Below are positions 10,398-25,300 of a DNA stretch of 64,000 nucleotides, piece after piece. The position numbers and the translations under genes are program-made. Positions within the stretch are counted from its first letter, which is position 1; the number at the start of each line of letters is the position of its first letter. The DNA is from Saprospiraceae bacterium (GTDB taxonomy: Bacteria > Bacteroidota > Bacteroidia > Chitinophagales > Saprospiraceae), in contig JADJVK010000004.1 in assembly GCA_016710625.1 (NCBI GenBank), positions 119,501 to 183,500 of the forward strand, read 5' to 3'. The notes under the pieces are model-generated. The model made no database searches. It saw only the letters and a list, made by a program, of their open reading frames with translations, and was not told the DNA's origin.

Positions 10398-13300
10398 TGA
10401 TGTAACATTTACAATAACAGTTTTAAACCAAGGAGATATTCCAGCAGATAGTATAGTAGTTTCAGATTATATTCCAGTAGGAATGACTTTGAACGATACT
10501 GATTGGAATAGTGTAAGTGCAACTGTAGCAAACAAATTATTAATGAAAAATAATGGTTTGCCATCAGCAGGTTTATTACCAAATCAATCAGCTACTGTAG
10601 ATATTACTTTAAAAATTAATGCAGGTTTTGCTGGAGACAGTTTAGTAAACTTCGCTGAGATTAGCTCATTTAAAGATACAGTAACTACAGACCCTATCGA
10701 GCCATTAGATGTTGACAGTACACCTGATGCTGTTTCTACAAATGATGATGGAGGTCGCCCTTCAGGAGCAAATGATAATTATGTAGGTGGTAATGGATTA
10801 GCAACAGGTGGTGCACCTGGTGACAATAACTTACCAACAGATGAAGATGATCATGACCCTGCTGTAGTGAAATTAGAGCAAATTATGGACTTAGCTTTAT
10901 ATAAAGTTTTAGCTGATGGACAAAATTATGCTGTTAGAGGTGGAGATACAGTTAACTTTAAAATTACAGTAATCAATCAAGGTACAATTGCAGCAAATAA
11001 TATAGTTGTTTCAGATTATATTCCTTCTGGATTTACTTTAGTTTCTGGTCAAGGTTGGACTGCTGGTCCAATTGCAACAAAAACTTTAACTATTGGAAGT
11101 GGACTTGGAGCTGGTGGTTTATTACCAAAAGATTCTGTTAATGTATTTATCAAATTAAGAGTAAATACACCAGTAGTTTCAGGTACTAAATTAGTTAACT
11201 TGGCTGAGATTAGTTCAATGACCGATATCAATGGAGTTAATAGACCTGATATTGATAGTGATCCTGATAATAATCCTACAAATGATACACAAATTGTTGA
11301 TAATGAAGTGTTAGGTGATGCGAAAACTAAGGGTGAAGACGAAGATGATCATGACCCAGCTGAAGTAGTAGTAAATCCTTTCGACTTAGCTTTATATAAA
11401 GTGTTGGCTCCTGGTCAACCAAGTTTAGTAGCTCCTGGCGATACTGTATTATTTAAAATTACAGTTTTAAATCAAGGAACTATTGCTGCGGATAATATTC
11501 AAGTAACTGATTATATTCCTTCAGGAATGACTTTCGTTACGCCTCAAGCTGGATGGAATGTTGTTAGTGGAACAGAAGTTAATACAACTTTAGTAGCTGG
11601 AACAGCTTTACCAGTAGGTGGTTTATTACCTGGAGATAGTGTAAGTACTACAATTAAATTAAGAGTAAGTGCACCTTATGTTACTGGAACTAGCTTACAA
11701 AACTGGGCTGAAATCAGTAATACAACAGATGAAAGAGGAAATCCACAAGTGGATATTGACTCTGATCCTGATAATAATCAAGCAAATGATACTTATTTAG
11801 TAGATAACGAAGTAGCTGGTGATGGAAAGAATAGTGGTGATGAAGATGATCATGATCAAGCTACAGTTACATTAAAAGAATTTGATTTAGCTTTATATAA
11901 GCAATTGGCAGGCAATCAATTAGTTGCTCCTGGTGATACAGTAACATTCAATATTACTGTTGTTAACCAAGGAACAATTGATGCAGCTAATATTCAAATT
12001 ACAGATTATATTCCTACTGAGATGACATTTGTGAATCAAGCAAATTGGTCATTAAGCGGAGCAACTGCAACAACAACTTTACCAGGTGTTTTAGCTATTG
12101 GACAAAGTGTTACTGTTTCTATTATGTTACAAGTAAATAATCCATTAGATGCAAATACAAGAATAACTAACTGGGCTGAAATTAGTGATGCTACAGATAA
12201 AAATGGTAATCCAGTTGTAGATAAGGATTCAAATCCTGATGGAACTAATGATGATAAATTCTTAGTGGATGATGATATTACTGGTGACGGTAAAAATGGT
12301 GGAGATGAAGATGATAATGATAGAGCTGATATTTTCATTTTACCTTATGACTTAGCGTTAATCAAGCAATTAGCTCCTGGTCAAGCTAGAAATGTAAATG
12401 CTGGTGATACAGTTACATTTAGAATTACAGTGTTCAACCAAGGTCAAATCAATGCAGCTAATATTGTTGTAACTGATTATATTCCTACAGGAATGACTTT
12501 TGTTTCTCCTCAAGCAGGATGGACAGGTGCTGGATCAACTGTTACTACAACTTTACCAGGTGTATTAGCTGCTGGTCAAACAACTTATGTTGATATCAAA
12601 TTAAGAGTAAATAGTCCTTTAGCTTCTAATACTGAATTGAAAAACTGGGCTGAAATCTCTAGCTCAACTGATGATAGTGGAAAAACACAAGTAGATATAG
12701 ATTCTAGTCCTGATGGAAATCAAACAAATGATAAATTCGTAACGGACAATGATCCATATGGTGATGGTAAAATGGGTGAAGATGAGGATGATCATGATCC
12801 AGAATCTGTTTTCGTAAATCCATTCGATTTAGCTTTATACAAAGTTTTAGCTCCTGGACAAACTGCTTTAGTAAATCCTGGTGATACTGTAAACTTTAGA
12901 ATAGTTGTTGTAAATCAAGGAGTTGTAGATGCTGCAAATGTATTGATAACAGATTATATTCCAACTCAAATGAGTTTTGTAACTCAAGCTGGATGGACTG
13001 CTGTTGGTTCAAATGCTACTTATACTTATCCTGGAACAATCAAAGCTGGTGATTCTGCATTTGTAAATATCAAATTAAGATTAACTAGCCCACAACCTGC
13101 AAATACAACTATTACAAACTGGGCAGAAATAACTTCTGCAACAGATAAGAATAATAATCCACAAGTAGATATTGACTCAAATCCAGATAATAATCAAACA
13201 AATGATAAGTTTTTATCTGATAATGAGATAAATGGAAATGGAAAAAGTGGTGGAGACGAAGATGACCATGATAAAGCTGAAATTTTTGTTCAACCATTCG

Positions 13301-16300
13301 ACTTAGCATTGATTAAGAGATTGGCTCCTGGACAATCAACTTCAGTTGCTCCTGGTCAGATTGTTAACTTCCAAGTAAAAGTAGTTAACCAAGGTAAAGT
13401 ACCTGCAAGTAATATAGTTATTACAGATTATATTCCTTCAGATATGGTATTCGTAGCACAACCAAATTGGACGGCTGTTGGTCAATTAGCAACATCTTCT
13501 CCAATTACTTCAGTTGTAGCTCCTGGTGATTCTATTTTCTTGACAATTCAGTTACAAGTTAGTCCTACTTTGAGCCCTAGTGTAACTAGTATTACTAACT
13601 GGGCAGAAATTAGTTCTGCTACTGATCAATATGGAAATCCACAAGAAGATATTGACTCTAAACCAGATCAACAAAATACTGATACGTTCACAACTGACGA
13701 TTACATTGATGGTAATGGTAAAAATGGTGGTGACGAGGATGATCACGATAAAGCAGTTATTACTATTAGTAAGTTTGACTTAGCTTTATACAAAGTATTA
13801 GCACCTGGTCAAGCTGATGTAGTAGCTCCTGGTGATACTGTAACTTTCAAGATTACAGTAATTAACCAAGGTGTAGTACCTGCTGATAATATTCAAGTTA
13901 CAGATTATATTCCTACTGGAATGACATTTGTATCTCCACAAACTGGTTGGACAGTTGTAAGTGGTACTGAAGTAAATAGAACTTTAGTTGCTGGAGCTGG
14001 CTTACCTGCTTTAGGATTATTGGCTGGAGATAGTGTTAGCACTACAATTAAATTAAGAGTAAATGCACCATATGTGTCAGGTACAAGTTTACAAAACTGG
14101 GCTGAAATTAGTGCATCAACAGATACAAGTAATGTAGTTCAAACAGATATTGACTCTTATACTGATAATGATCAGACAAATGATACTTATCTATCAGATA
14201 ATGAAGTTAATGGAAATGGAAAGCAACAAGGTGATGAGGATGATCATGATCAAGCTGCTGTAACATTGAAAGAGTTTGACTTAGCTTTATACAAACAATT
14301 GGTAGGTAATCAATTAGTTGCACCTGGTGATACTGTAAGTTTCAAAATTACAGTTGTTAACCAAGGAACAATTGATGCAGCAAATGTACAAATCACGGAT
14401 TATATTCCTGCTGAAATGACATTTGTAAACCAAGCTAACTGGTCATTAAGTGGTTCTATAGCTACTATGACTTTACCAGGAGTATTAGCTGTTGGGCAAT
14501 CAACTTCTGTAACGATTATGTTACAAGTTAATGATCCATTGGCTGCAAATACAAGAATTACTAACTGGGCTGAAATTAGTTCAGCAACTGATGATAATGG
14601 AAATCCAGTAGTAGATAAAGATTCAAATCCTGATCAAACTAATGATGACAAATTCTTAGTTGACGATGATATAAATGGTGATGGCATCAATGGTGGAGAT
14701 GAAGATGATCACGATAGAGCTGATTTATTCATTTTACCTTACGATTTAGCTTTAATTAAGCAATTAGCACCTGGTCAAGTAAGAAATGTAAATGCTGGAG
14801 ATACTGTGAACTTTAGAATTACAGTATTCAACCAAGGACAAATTAATGCTGATAATATTAAAATTACAGATTATATCCCTGGTGGAATGACATTTGTTTC
14901 TCCTCAAGCAGGATGGACATCTGTTGGTTCGACAGCAACATATACAATGACAGGAGTTTTAGCTCCAGGTCAAACAAAATATGTAGATATTAAATTAAGA
15001 GTAAGTAGTCCATTAGCAGCAAATACTGCATTAACTAACTGGGCTGAGATTACAAGTTCAACAGATGATAGTGGAAACTTCCAAATTGATGTTGACTCTG
15101 ATCCAGATGCAATTCAAGGAAATGACAAGTATATTACTGACAATGATCCTTATGGTGATGGTAAAATGGGAGAAGATGAAGATGATCATGATCCAGAAAC
15201 GGTTTATGTAAATCCATTCGACTTAGCATTATACAAAGTTTTAGCTCCTGGACAAACTGCACAAGTTAATCCTGGTGATACAGTTAACTTTAGAATAGTA
15301 GTTATAAATCAAGGTGTTGTAGATGCAGCAAATGTTTTAGTAACTGATTATATTCCTACTCAAATGAGTTTTCGTTACTCAAGCAGGTTGGACATTAGCT
15401 GGGACTAGTGCAACATATACATATCCTGGAACAATTAAGGCTGGTGACTCTGCTTTCGTTAATATTAAATTAAGATTGAATAGTCCACAACCTGCTAATA
15501 CTACAATTACTAACTGGGCAGAAATAACTTCTGCAACAGATAAGAATGGTAATACTCAAGTTGATGTTGATTCAAATCCTGATAATGTACAATCTAACGA
15601 TAAGTTTTTATCAGACAATGAAGTAAATGGTAATGGTAAGAATGGTGGTGATGAAGATGATCATGATAAAGCTGAAATCTTTGTTCAACCATTTGACTTA
15701 GCTTTAGTAAAAAGATTAGCTTCTGGTCAACCACTTGTTGTGGCTCCTGGTCAGACAGTTAACTTCCAAATTAAAGTAATCAACCAAGGAAAAGTACCTG
15801 CTAGCAATATTGAAATCGTAGATTATATTCCTGCAGAATTACAATTTGTAGCTCAACCAAACTGGACAGCAGTAGGACAAGTTGCTACAAGAACTGCATT
15901 GACAACTGTATTGAATCCTGGTGATTCAGTAATAGTTGGAATACAATTATTAGTAAAAGCTGGCATACCAAGTGCTGGTACAATTACAAACTGGGCTGAG
16001 ATTAGTGCAGCAACAGATCAATACGGAAATCCACAAGTTGATATAGATTCTGATCCTGATAAGATTTTGAATAATGATAACTTCTTAGTAGATGATAATG
16101 TAGATGGAAATGGTAAGAATGGTGGAGATGAAGATGACCATGATAAAGCAATATTATTATTAGAGCCATTAAGTTTAGGTAATTTAGTTTGGTACGATAC
16201 TAATAATGACGGAAAATGGGATCCATCAGAAAGTGGTGTTCCAGGTGTTCAAGTTATTTTATATGATGGAACTGGAACGACACCTTTAGATACAATGTAC

Positions 16301-19300
16301 ACAGATGCAAATGGTAAATATTTGTTCGAAGGATTAATGCCTGGTGACTATAAAGTTAAATTGAATAGTGGTATCCCTTCTGGATATACTTCAAGTACAG
16401 GTGATGGAAAATATGATTATGACCAAACTGGTCCATATGAAACTGCTCCAGATCCAGATAACAATTTCAATCATGATGATAATGGTACTCAAATGGGAAG
16501 TACTATGATCATGAGTGGTGTGATTACATTAAGCTTCGGTCAAGAGCCATTGGATGATGAAGATACCAATTCTAACAGTAACTTAACTGTTGACTTTGGA
16601 ATTTACAAACTAGATACTTTTGACTTAGCATTAAGAAAAGTAATTAGCCCAACTCAAAAATATCCAATACTATCTGGTGATGATATTGATTTTGATATCA
16701 CTGTATTTAACCAAGGTAGTGTAGATGCATACAATGTACAAGTAACTGATTATTTACCAGTTGGATTAACTTTAAGTCCATTAGATGTTAACGGTTGGTC
16801 AGGTAGTAGTTCAATTTTAGTAAGTGATACAATTAGCTTCATCCCTAAAGGTGGAAGTGTTCAATTGAAATTGAAAGCTAGAATTGGTGCAGGTGTTGGT
16901 AAAGGTAGTTTAGTAAATTATGCTGAAATATCTGATGCTGATGACGATACTAATCCTACTAATACAAAACCTACGGATATTGACTCTAATCCAGATGGTA
17001 TCCAAGGTAATGATGCAGGTGGACAACCAAATAGTGCAGCAGATGACTTTGTAAATGGTAATGGTACAGGAATTCCTGGTGATGGTACTTCTACTACTGA
17101 CGAAGATGATCATGACCCAGCATTGTTTGAAGTGGATATCTTTGACTTAGCATTAAGAAAGACAACTTCACAAACTACACCAGTAAAAGTGGGTGATATT
17201 GTTCCATTTACGATTACAGTATTTAATCAAGGAACAGTACAAGCTAAGAATGTAGTTGTAGAAGACAGAATTCCTGTAGGATTTGCATTAGCAGGTGTAG
17301 GAAATGCTGGTTGGTCTGCACAAGTTGGAGATAGAACTTCATATACAATAGCAGGTCCATTATTACCTGGAGCAAGTACAACAGTAAATATTAATTTATT
17401 GGTGTTACCGACAATAACAAGTGGTGATCATGTGAATAGAGCTGAGATTACAGCTGCACAAGATTCATTAAATAAAGATAGAACATTAAATGATATAGAT
17501 AGTACGCCGGATAATGTAGATGGTAATGACAAAGGAGGAAATGTAGATGGTGCTACTAACGATTATGTAGATGGTAATGGAAAAGCAAATGGTGGTGCAC
17601 CTGGCGACAACAATACTGCTACAGATGAGGATGATGAAGACCCAGCGAAAGTGACAGTTATCTTTGACTTAGCATTAAGAAAAGTAATTAATGCAAATCA
17701 AAAATATCCAATACTAGCTGGTGATGATGTTGATTTTGATATCACAGTGATTAACCAAGGTGGTACAGATGCATACAATGTACAGGTTACAGATTATTTA
17801 CCAACAGGTTTAACATTAAGTCCATTAGATGTTAATGGATGGAATGGTAATGGTTCAGTATTAACATCTGCAACAATTGCGAAAATACCGTTTGGTGGAT
17901 CAGTATTGATAAAATTAAAAGGAAGAGTAAGTGCAGGAGTTGGAAAAACTACTTTAGTGAACTATGCTGAAATCAGCCAAGCTGATGATGATACAGATCC
18001 AAGTAATACACCACCGACTGATATTGACTCTACACCAGATGATATCAATACAAATGATGATGGTGGTCAACCATTAAGCCCAGCTGATAACTATGTTGAT
18101 GGTAATGGCAAGGCTGCTGGTGGAGCTCCTGGTGATGGAAATACAGCAACAGATGAAGATGATCATGACCCAGCATTATTTGCTGTGGATATCTTTGACT
18201 TAGCATTAAGAAAGACAACTTCACAAACTACACCAGTAAAAGTGGGTGATATTGTTCCATTTACGATTACAGTATTTAATCAAGGAACAGTACAAGCTAA
18301 GAATGTAGTGGTAGAAGACAGAATTCCTGTAGGATTTGCATTAGCAGGTGTAGGAAATGCTGGTTGGTCTGCACAAGTTGGAGATAGAACATCATATACA
18401 ATTGCAGGTCCATTGTTACCTGGAGCAAGTACAACAGTAAATATTAATTTATTGGTGTTACCGACAATTACAAGTGGTGATCATGTGAATAGAGCTGAGA
18501 TTACAGCTGCACAAGATTCATTAAATAAAGATAGAACATTAAATGATATAGATAGTACGCCAGATAATGTAGATGGTAATGACAAAGGTGGAAATGTAGA
18601 TGGCGCTACTAACGATTATGTAGATGGTAATGGAAAAGCAAATGGTGGTGCACCTGGCGACAACAATACTGCTACAGATGAAGATGATGAAGATCCAGCG
18701 AAAGTGACAGTTATATTTGACTTAGCATTAAGAAAAGTAATTAATGCAAATCAAAAATATCCAATACTAGCTGGTGATGATGTTGATTTTGATATCACAG
18801 TGATTAACCAAGGTGGTACAGATGCATACAATGTAAAAGTTACAGACTATTTACCAACAGGTTTAACATTAAGTCCATTAGATGTTAATGGATGGAATGG
18901 TAATGGTTCAGTATTAACATCTGCAACAATTGCGAAAATACCGTTTGGCGGATCAGTATTGATTAAATTAAAAGGAAGAGTAAGTGCAGGAGTTGGAAAA
19001 ACTACTTTAGTGAACTATGCAGAAATCAGCCAAGCTGATGATGACACAGATCCAAGTAATACACCACCAACTGATATTGACTCTACACCGGATGATATCA
19101 ATACAAATGATGATGGTGGTCAACCATTAAGCCCAGCTGATAACTATGTAAATGGTGATGGTAAGGCTGCTGGTGGAGCTCCTGGTGATGGAAATACAGC
19201 AACAGATGAAGATGATCATGACCCAGCATTATTTGCTGTTGATATCTTTGACTTAGCATTAAGAAAAACAACCACAGCTACAGTAATTAAGAAAGGTGAT

Positions 19301-22300
19301 ATTGTTCCATTTACGATTACAGTATTTAATCAAGGAACAGTACAAGCTAAGAATGTAGTTGTAGAAGACAGAATTCCTGTAGGATTTGCATTAGCAAGTA
19401 TAGGAAATGCTGGTTGGTCTGCACAAGTTGGAGATAGAACATCATATACAATTGCAGGTCCATTATTACCTGGAGCAAGTACAACAGTAAATATCAATTT
19501 ACTTGCATTACCAACTGTAACTAGTGGTGATCATGTAAACTTTGCAGAGATATTAAGTGCTCAAGATTCATTGAACAGAGATAGAAGTGCAAATGATATT
19601 GACTCTAGTCCAGATAATAATAATACAAATGATGATGGTGGTGCTGTAGGTACTGCAAGTGATGATGTAATTACTGGAAATGGAAAAGATCCATTAGGAA
19701 CTCCTGGTGATGGAAATCCGGCTACAGATGAAGATGATCATGACCCAGCTAAGGTGACTGTTATTTTTGACTTAGCATTGAAAAAAGTGATCAATCCTGC
19801 ACAAGTATTCCCTATCCTTCCAGGTGATGATGTTGATTTCATAATCACAGTCTTCAACCAAGGTGGATCAGATGCTTATAATGTAACTGTATCAGATTAC
19901 TTACCACAATACTTGACATTAAGTCCATTGGATATTAATAGTTGGAGTGGAAGTGGATCAATTATTACAAGTGATACGATTAGAAAAATCGCTGTAGGTG
20001 ATTCTGTAAGATTAAACTTAAAAGCTAGATTAGCTAGTAATGCTCCAGCTGGAGATAAAGTTAACTATGCTGAAATTAGTGGAGCAGATGATGATACAGA
20101 TCCAAGTAATACACCTCCAACGGATATCGATAGTACACCAGATGGTGTAAATGGAAATGATGATGGTGGTCAACCAAATAGTCCAGCTGATAACTATGTA
20201 AATGGTGATGGTAAGGCTGCTGGTGGAGCTCCTGGAGATGGAAATACTGCAACGGATGAAGATGATCATGATCCAGCATTATTCAGAACAGATGTATTTG
20301 ACTTAGCGTTGAGAAAAACAACAACAAGAACTACACCTGTAAGAGTTGGAGATGATGTACCATTCAAAATTACAGTATTTAATCAAGGTACTTTAACAGC
20401 TGCTAATATAGTAGTTGAAGATAGAATACCTGCAGGATTTAGTTTGAGTCCATTAGCTGCTAATAGCATTTGGACAGGATTAGATACTGTAAGATTCAAT
20501 ACAACTGTTGCTGGACCACTTAACCCGGGTGATTCAACATATGTTACAATCTGGTTAAGAGCTAATCCATCATTAATACCGGGTACTCATACTAACTTTG
20601 CAGAAATTACTGCTGCACAAGATGATTTGGGTAATGATAGATCAAATGATGATATGGATAGTACTCCAGATACTAATAATACAAATGATAGAAATATAGA
20701 TGATATTATTGATCAAGATGGTAAGAATTCAAATGGAGATGAAGATGATCACGATGGTGCTTCTGTAATCTCAGTATTTGACTTAGCATTGAGAAAAGTA
20801 ATTTCACCAGAAGAAGAAGATGATAGAGTATATCCAACTGAGGATATGACATTTAGAATAACAGTAATCAACCAAGGAAGTGTGGTTGCTAAAAATATTA
20901 TCGTAACAGATAGTATTCCTACTGGTTTTGTTCTAAATGATCCAGATTGGACTTGGGATAATTTGAGAAATGTAGCTACAATAGTATTACCTGATAACTT
21001 GAATCCTTTAGATTCTGTGAAGGTGGATATCACTTGTAAAGCAGTAAGTATCGTTCCTGGTCAAAGAGTGAACTGGGCGGAAATTAGCAGAGGAGATGAT
21101 GTTGCTGGTAATACACCAGAAGACTTAGACTCTAAACCTGATGGAAACTTAGGAAATGACGATGGTGGTTTACCGGGTAGCCCAGCAGACAACTATGTTG
21201 ATGGGGATGGTAAAGCTCCAGGTGGTGCTCCAAGAGATGGAAATACAGCTACAGATGAAGATGATCAAGATCCAGCGTTAACTCGTATAGCTATCTTCGA
21301 CTTAGCAATGAAGAAAACTGTATTCAGAGAAAGAAGAATAGAATATGGTGATACAGTATCATTCCAAATGACTGTATTTAACCAAGGTACTGAAACAGCA
21401 TACAATATTGAATTAACTGACTCTATTATGCCAGGCTTCTTATTCGAAGCACCATTGAATCCATCTTGGACTACATTAAGTTCTAATAAGGTTCAAACGG
21501 TTTATCCTGGTCCATTAGCAGCTGGTGATTCTGTTAAATTGAAAATTACATTTAGAGTAGATCCTGCATTTACTGGAAGACATTTGACAAACTTTGCTGA
21601 AATTAGCAAAGCTGATGATGATACTAATCCAAACGATGCTTATCCACCAGATGTAGATAGTACACCAGATACAAACTATGGTAACGATAAGTATACTAAT
21701 GATAACATGGTTAGTGGTAATGGTAAAAATGGAGAAGATGAAGATGATCATGATCCAGCTACTATTACAGTTTGGCCTCCATTACCTCCTAAGTGTGAAC
21801 CACCAGTTGTTTACAATGTAGTAAAAGTAAACTCTATCTGTGGAACTAATTATGGAAGTATTGACATCCAAATGGCTGGTCCTAGTACAGATTATACATA
21901 TGTTTGGTCACCTGCAGTTGGAGTTAATAATATTGCAAGAGATTTATGGCCAGGTACTTATTTCGTTACTATTACTAAAAACAATGAAACAATACCAGGT
22001 TGTGATACAGTGATTTCAGTAGTAATCGGTAATTCAGATACTAAAGCAATAGCAAAAGTTGTAAGTACAACAGCTGCAACTTGTGATCAAGCAAATGGTT
22101 CAGCTACATTATCACCTAACGATCCAGTTTATTATACATACAATTGGAGTGATGGAGGAAGTGGTGCAGTTAGAACTGGTTTGAAAGCAGGAATGTACCA
22201 AGTTACTGTAACTAAGAGATATGAAGAGTGTCCAGATGTATTCCAAGTAGAGATTAAGAAAAATAATCCTCTGACAGCAACGATACAGGTAAACAATCCT

Positions 22301-25300
22301 GCAACTTGTGATTCAGCAAATGGAAAAGCAACAGTATTTGTTGGTGGTGGTTCTGGAAACTACAGTATTATGTGGGAAGATTCAGTATTCACAGCAATGA
22401 GAGATAAATTAATTTCTACTCAATACTATGTGTTTATTAAAGATAAGACAAGTGGTTGTGAATTATTAGCAAGTACTTGGATACCATCAGTACAGCCGCC
22501 AAGTTCAATTACAATCAACCCTGCTACATTAGCATTGAATTGTAAAGGAGATTCTCTTGGTACAGTTGGAATAACAGTTACACCATCTACAGCAACTTAT
22601 AAGATTGTAGATAAATACGGTTATACTTATACAAATGGAAAATTAGAAGCTGGTAAATATAAAGTAGTAGCATTTAATAATCCAGATTGTGTGTATGGTG
22701 AGAAAGAATTTGAAGTAACAGAACCTAAGTTATTAGATGCTGAAATTTCAATGATTCCTGGTGATTGTAGTGGAAAAGGTATTATCAGATTAGATACAGT
22801 ATTCGGTGGAAATCCAGTTTATACTTATAACTGGGGTGATTTACCTGGTACAAATGATCCTAAAGATAGATTGAACTTGAAAGGTGGTTTATACGACTTA
22901 ACTATCACAGATACTAAAGGTTGTTATGCAATCAAACAAGTTCCATTACCTGAAGGTCCTGATACAACAAAACCTAAATTGGTTGTTCCAATTGTTGACT
23001 TGAAAGTATCATGTGATGAAGTAGTACCAGCACCAGTTACACCAACGATAACTGACAATTGTGATCCGAATCCAATTATTTCTTACAGAGAAGAAATTCT
23101 TCAAGGAACTTGTGGTGATGGAAAAATAATTAAGAGATACTGGACAGTGACTGACAATAGTGGTAATACTGCAACATTTGTTCAGACTGTAACAGTAATA
23201 GATAATAAGAAACCAGTATTTAGTGCAGTTACTCCATTGTTGACGGCAAATTGTGATGAGATTCCATTGCCAGATCAACCAACTGCAACTGATAATTGTG
23301 ATTCTGATGTTAAGATTACAATGAGAGAAGTGAGAGATCCAAACAAATTTACATTCTGTAAGGAATCTTATAACTTATATAGAATTTGGACAGCTACTGA
23401 TAATTGTGGAAACTTTGATACTGTTACTCAGAAAATAATTGTAACGGATAATAAAGCTCCTTACTTTATATCAGTTGTACCAAATGATACGATGATAGCA
23501 TGTGGAAAAACTATTCCAGCTCCACCATCATTATTAACTGTTGGTGATAACTGTGATGCGAATCCATATACATATTATAACCAAGAGAAAATACAAGGAA
23601 CTTGTGCAGGAAGTTATACATTGAGAAGAACTTGGACAGCAATTGATGCATGTGGAAATGCAACTCCAGTTGTTCAAAACATCACAATTGTTGACAATAC
23701 TGTACCAAGATTTACTTCAGTACCAGCTAATATTACTGTAGATTGTGGTAAGGTGCCAGCACCTACTCAACCAAAAGCAACTGATGATTGTGATGGTTCT
23801 AACTTATTCATAAGTTATGATGAAAAACAAACAGCAGGTGCAAACAATACAGTTATTACAACAAGAGTTTGGACTGCATCTGATGCATGTGGAAATACTG
23901 CAACAGCTCAGCAAATTGTTACTGAAAAAGCTTGTATACCTGAATGTAAATTATTGTTAAGCAATATTAGTATAAGTGGTTGTCAATATAATGACGCTAA
24001 CCAAAAGAGTGAAGCTACTTTATCAGTAGTTGTTAGTTGGCAAACACCTCCAGCTGGAGTAACTATTCAAGTTACTGCTGCAGGTCAAACTAAGTCAGTT
24101 AACTTGTTGACGACAACTTCACCAGCTACAGTAAACTTTACTGTTCCTGCTGATGGAAGTACTAACAATCCAGTTGTAATTAAATACAGTGATAATACAT
24201 GTAGTGTGAATGGAACATATAATGCACCTGCACCATGTAATTGTACATTGTCTTTAACAAATGTGATAGTAGGACCTTGTGTTTACAATACGAATACTCA
24301 GAAGAGTGAAGCAACATTAAGTGTTACAGCAAATTGGACGAATGTAATAGCAGGTAAGCAAATAGAAATTACAGCAGCAGGTCAAACGAAATATATTGAC
24401 CCAGCTACTTCAACTTCTCCTTCTACGATTACATTTACAGTTCCAGCTGATGGATCATTAAATAATACAGTAGTTGGAAAATTTGCTGGTAGTAACTGTC
24501 AAGGTACAGGAAAATATAATGCTCCTGCGGCTTGTGAGCCAGTGAAAACATTTGACTTAGCATTAGTTAAGAGATTAGCAACAGGTCAAGCAACATCTGT
24601 AAAACCTGGTGATAATGTTAAGTTTACAATTACGGTTTATAACCAAGGAGATGTAGCAGCTACTCAAATACAAGTAGTAGATTATATACCAACTGGATTT
24701 ACATTGAATGATGCAAACTGGACAGTTTCTGGATCTAAAGCAACATTGAAAACTGCAATAGCAGGTCCATTGGCTCCAGGTGCAAATACAAGTGTAGATA
24801 TTACATTAAAACTTGATGATACATTCACAGGCACATCAATAGTAAATACTGCTGAAATTAGTAGTGCTAAAGATGATAAAGGTAATACTCCTACAGATGT
24901 TGACTCTACACCAGATACAACTGATACTGATAAATATGTAACAGATGATGATACATCTGGAAATGGTAAGAACGGTGGTGATGAAGATGATCATGACAAA
25001 GCTCCAGTTAATGTGATAGTTACACCTAAAGTGTTTGACTTAGCATTAGTGAAAGTTTTAGCAAGTGGTCAAGCTACTGTTGTTAAACCAGGTGAAGATG
25101 TAAACTTTACAATTACAGTTATCAATCAAGGAAATGTAGATGCAACTCAAGTAGAGGTTACAGATTATATTCCTACTGGAATGACATTGAATGATGCAAA
25201 TTGGAGTGTAGTTGCTGGTAAAGCAAAATTGAAAACTTTAATTCCTTCAATCGTTGCAGGTGGTTCTGTATCTGTAAATATCAAGTTGAAAGTAAATGCT

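Noticed and set aside
10380..10490. Separate genes starting at 10483, 15476, 28147, 28543, 29939 and 31186
   Set aside because: Each supposed start lies inside a domain that began in the previous frame; there are no intergenic gaps, promoters or signal peptides.
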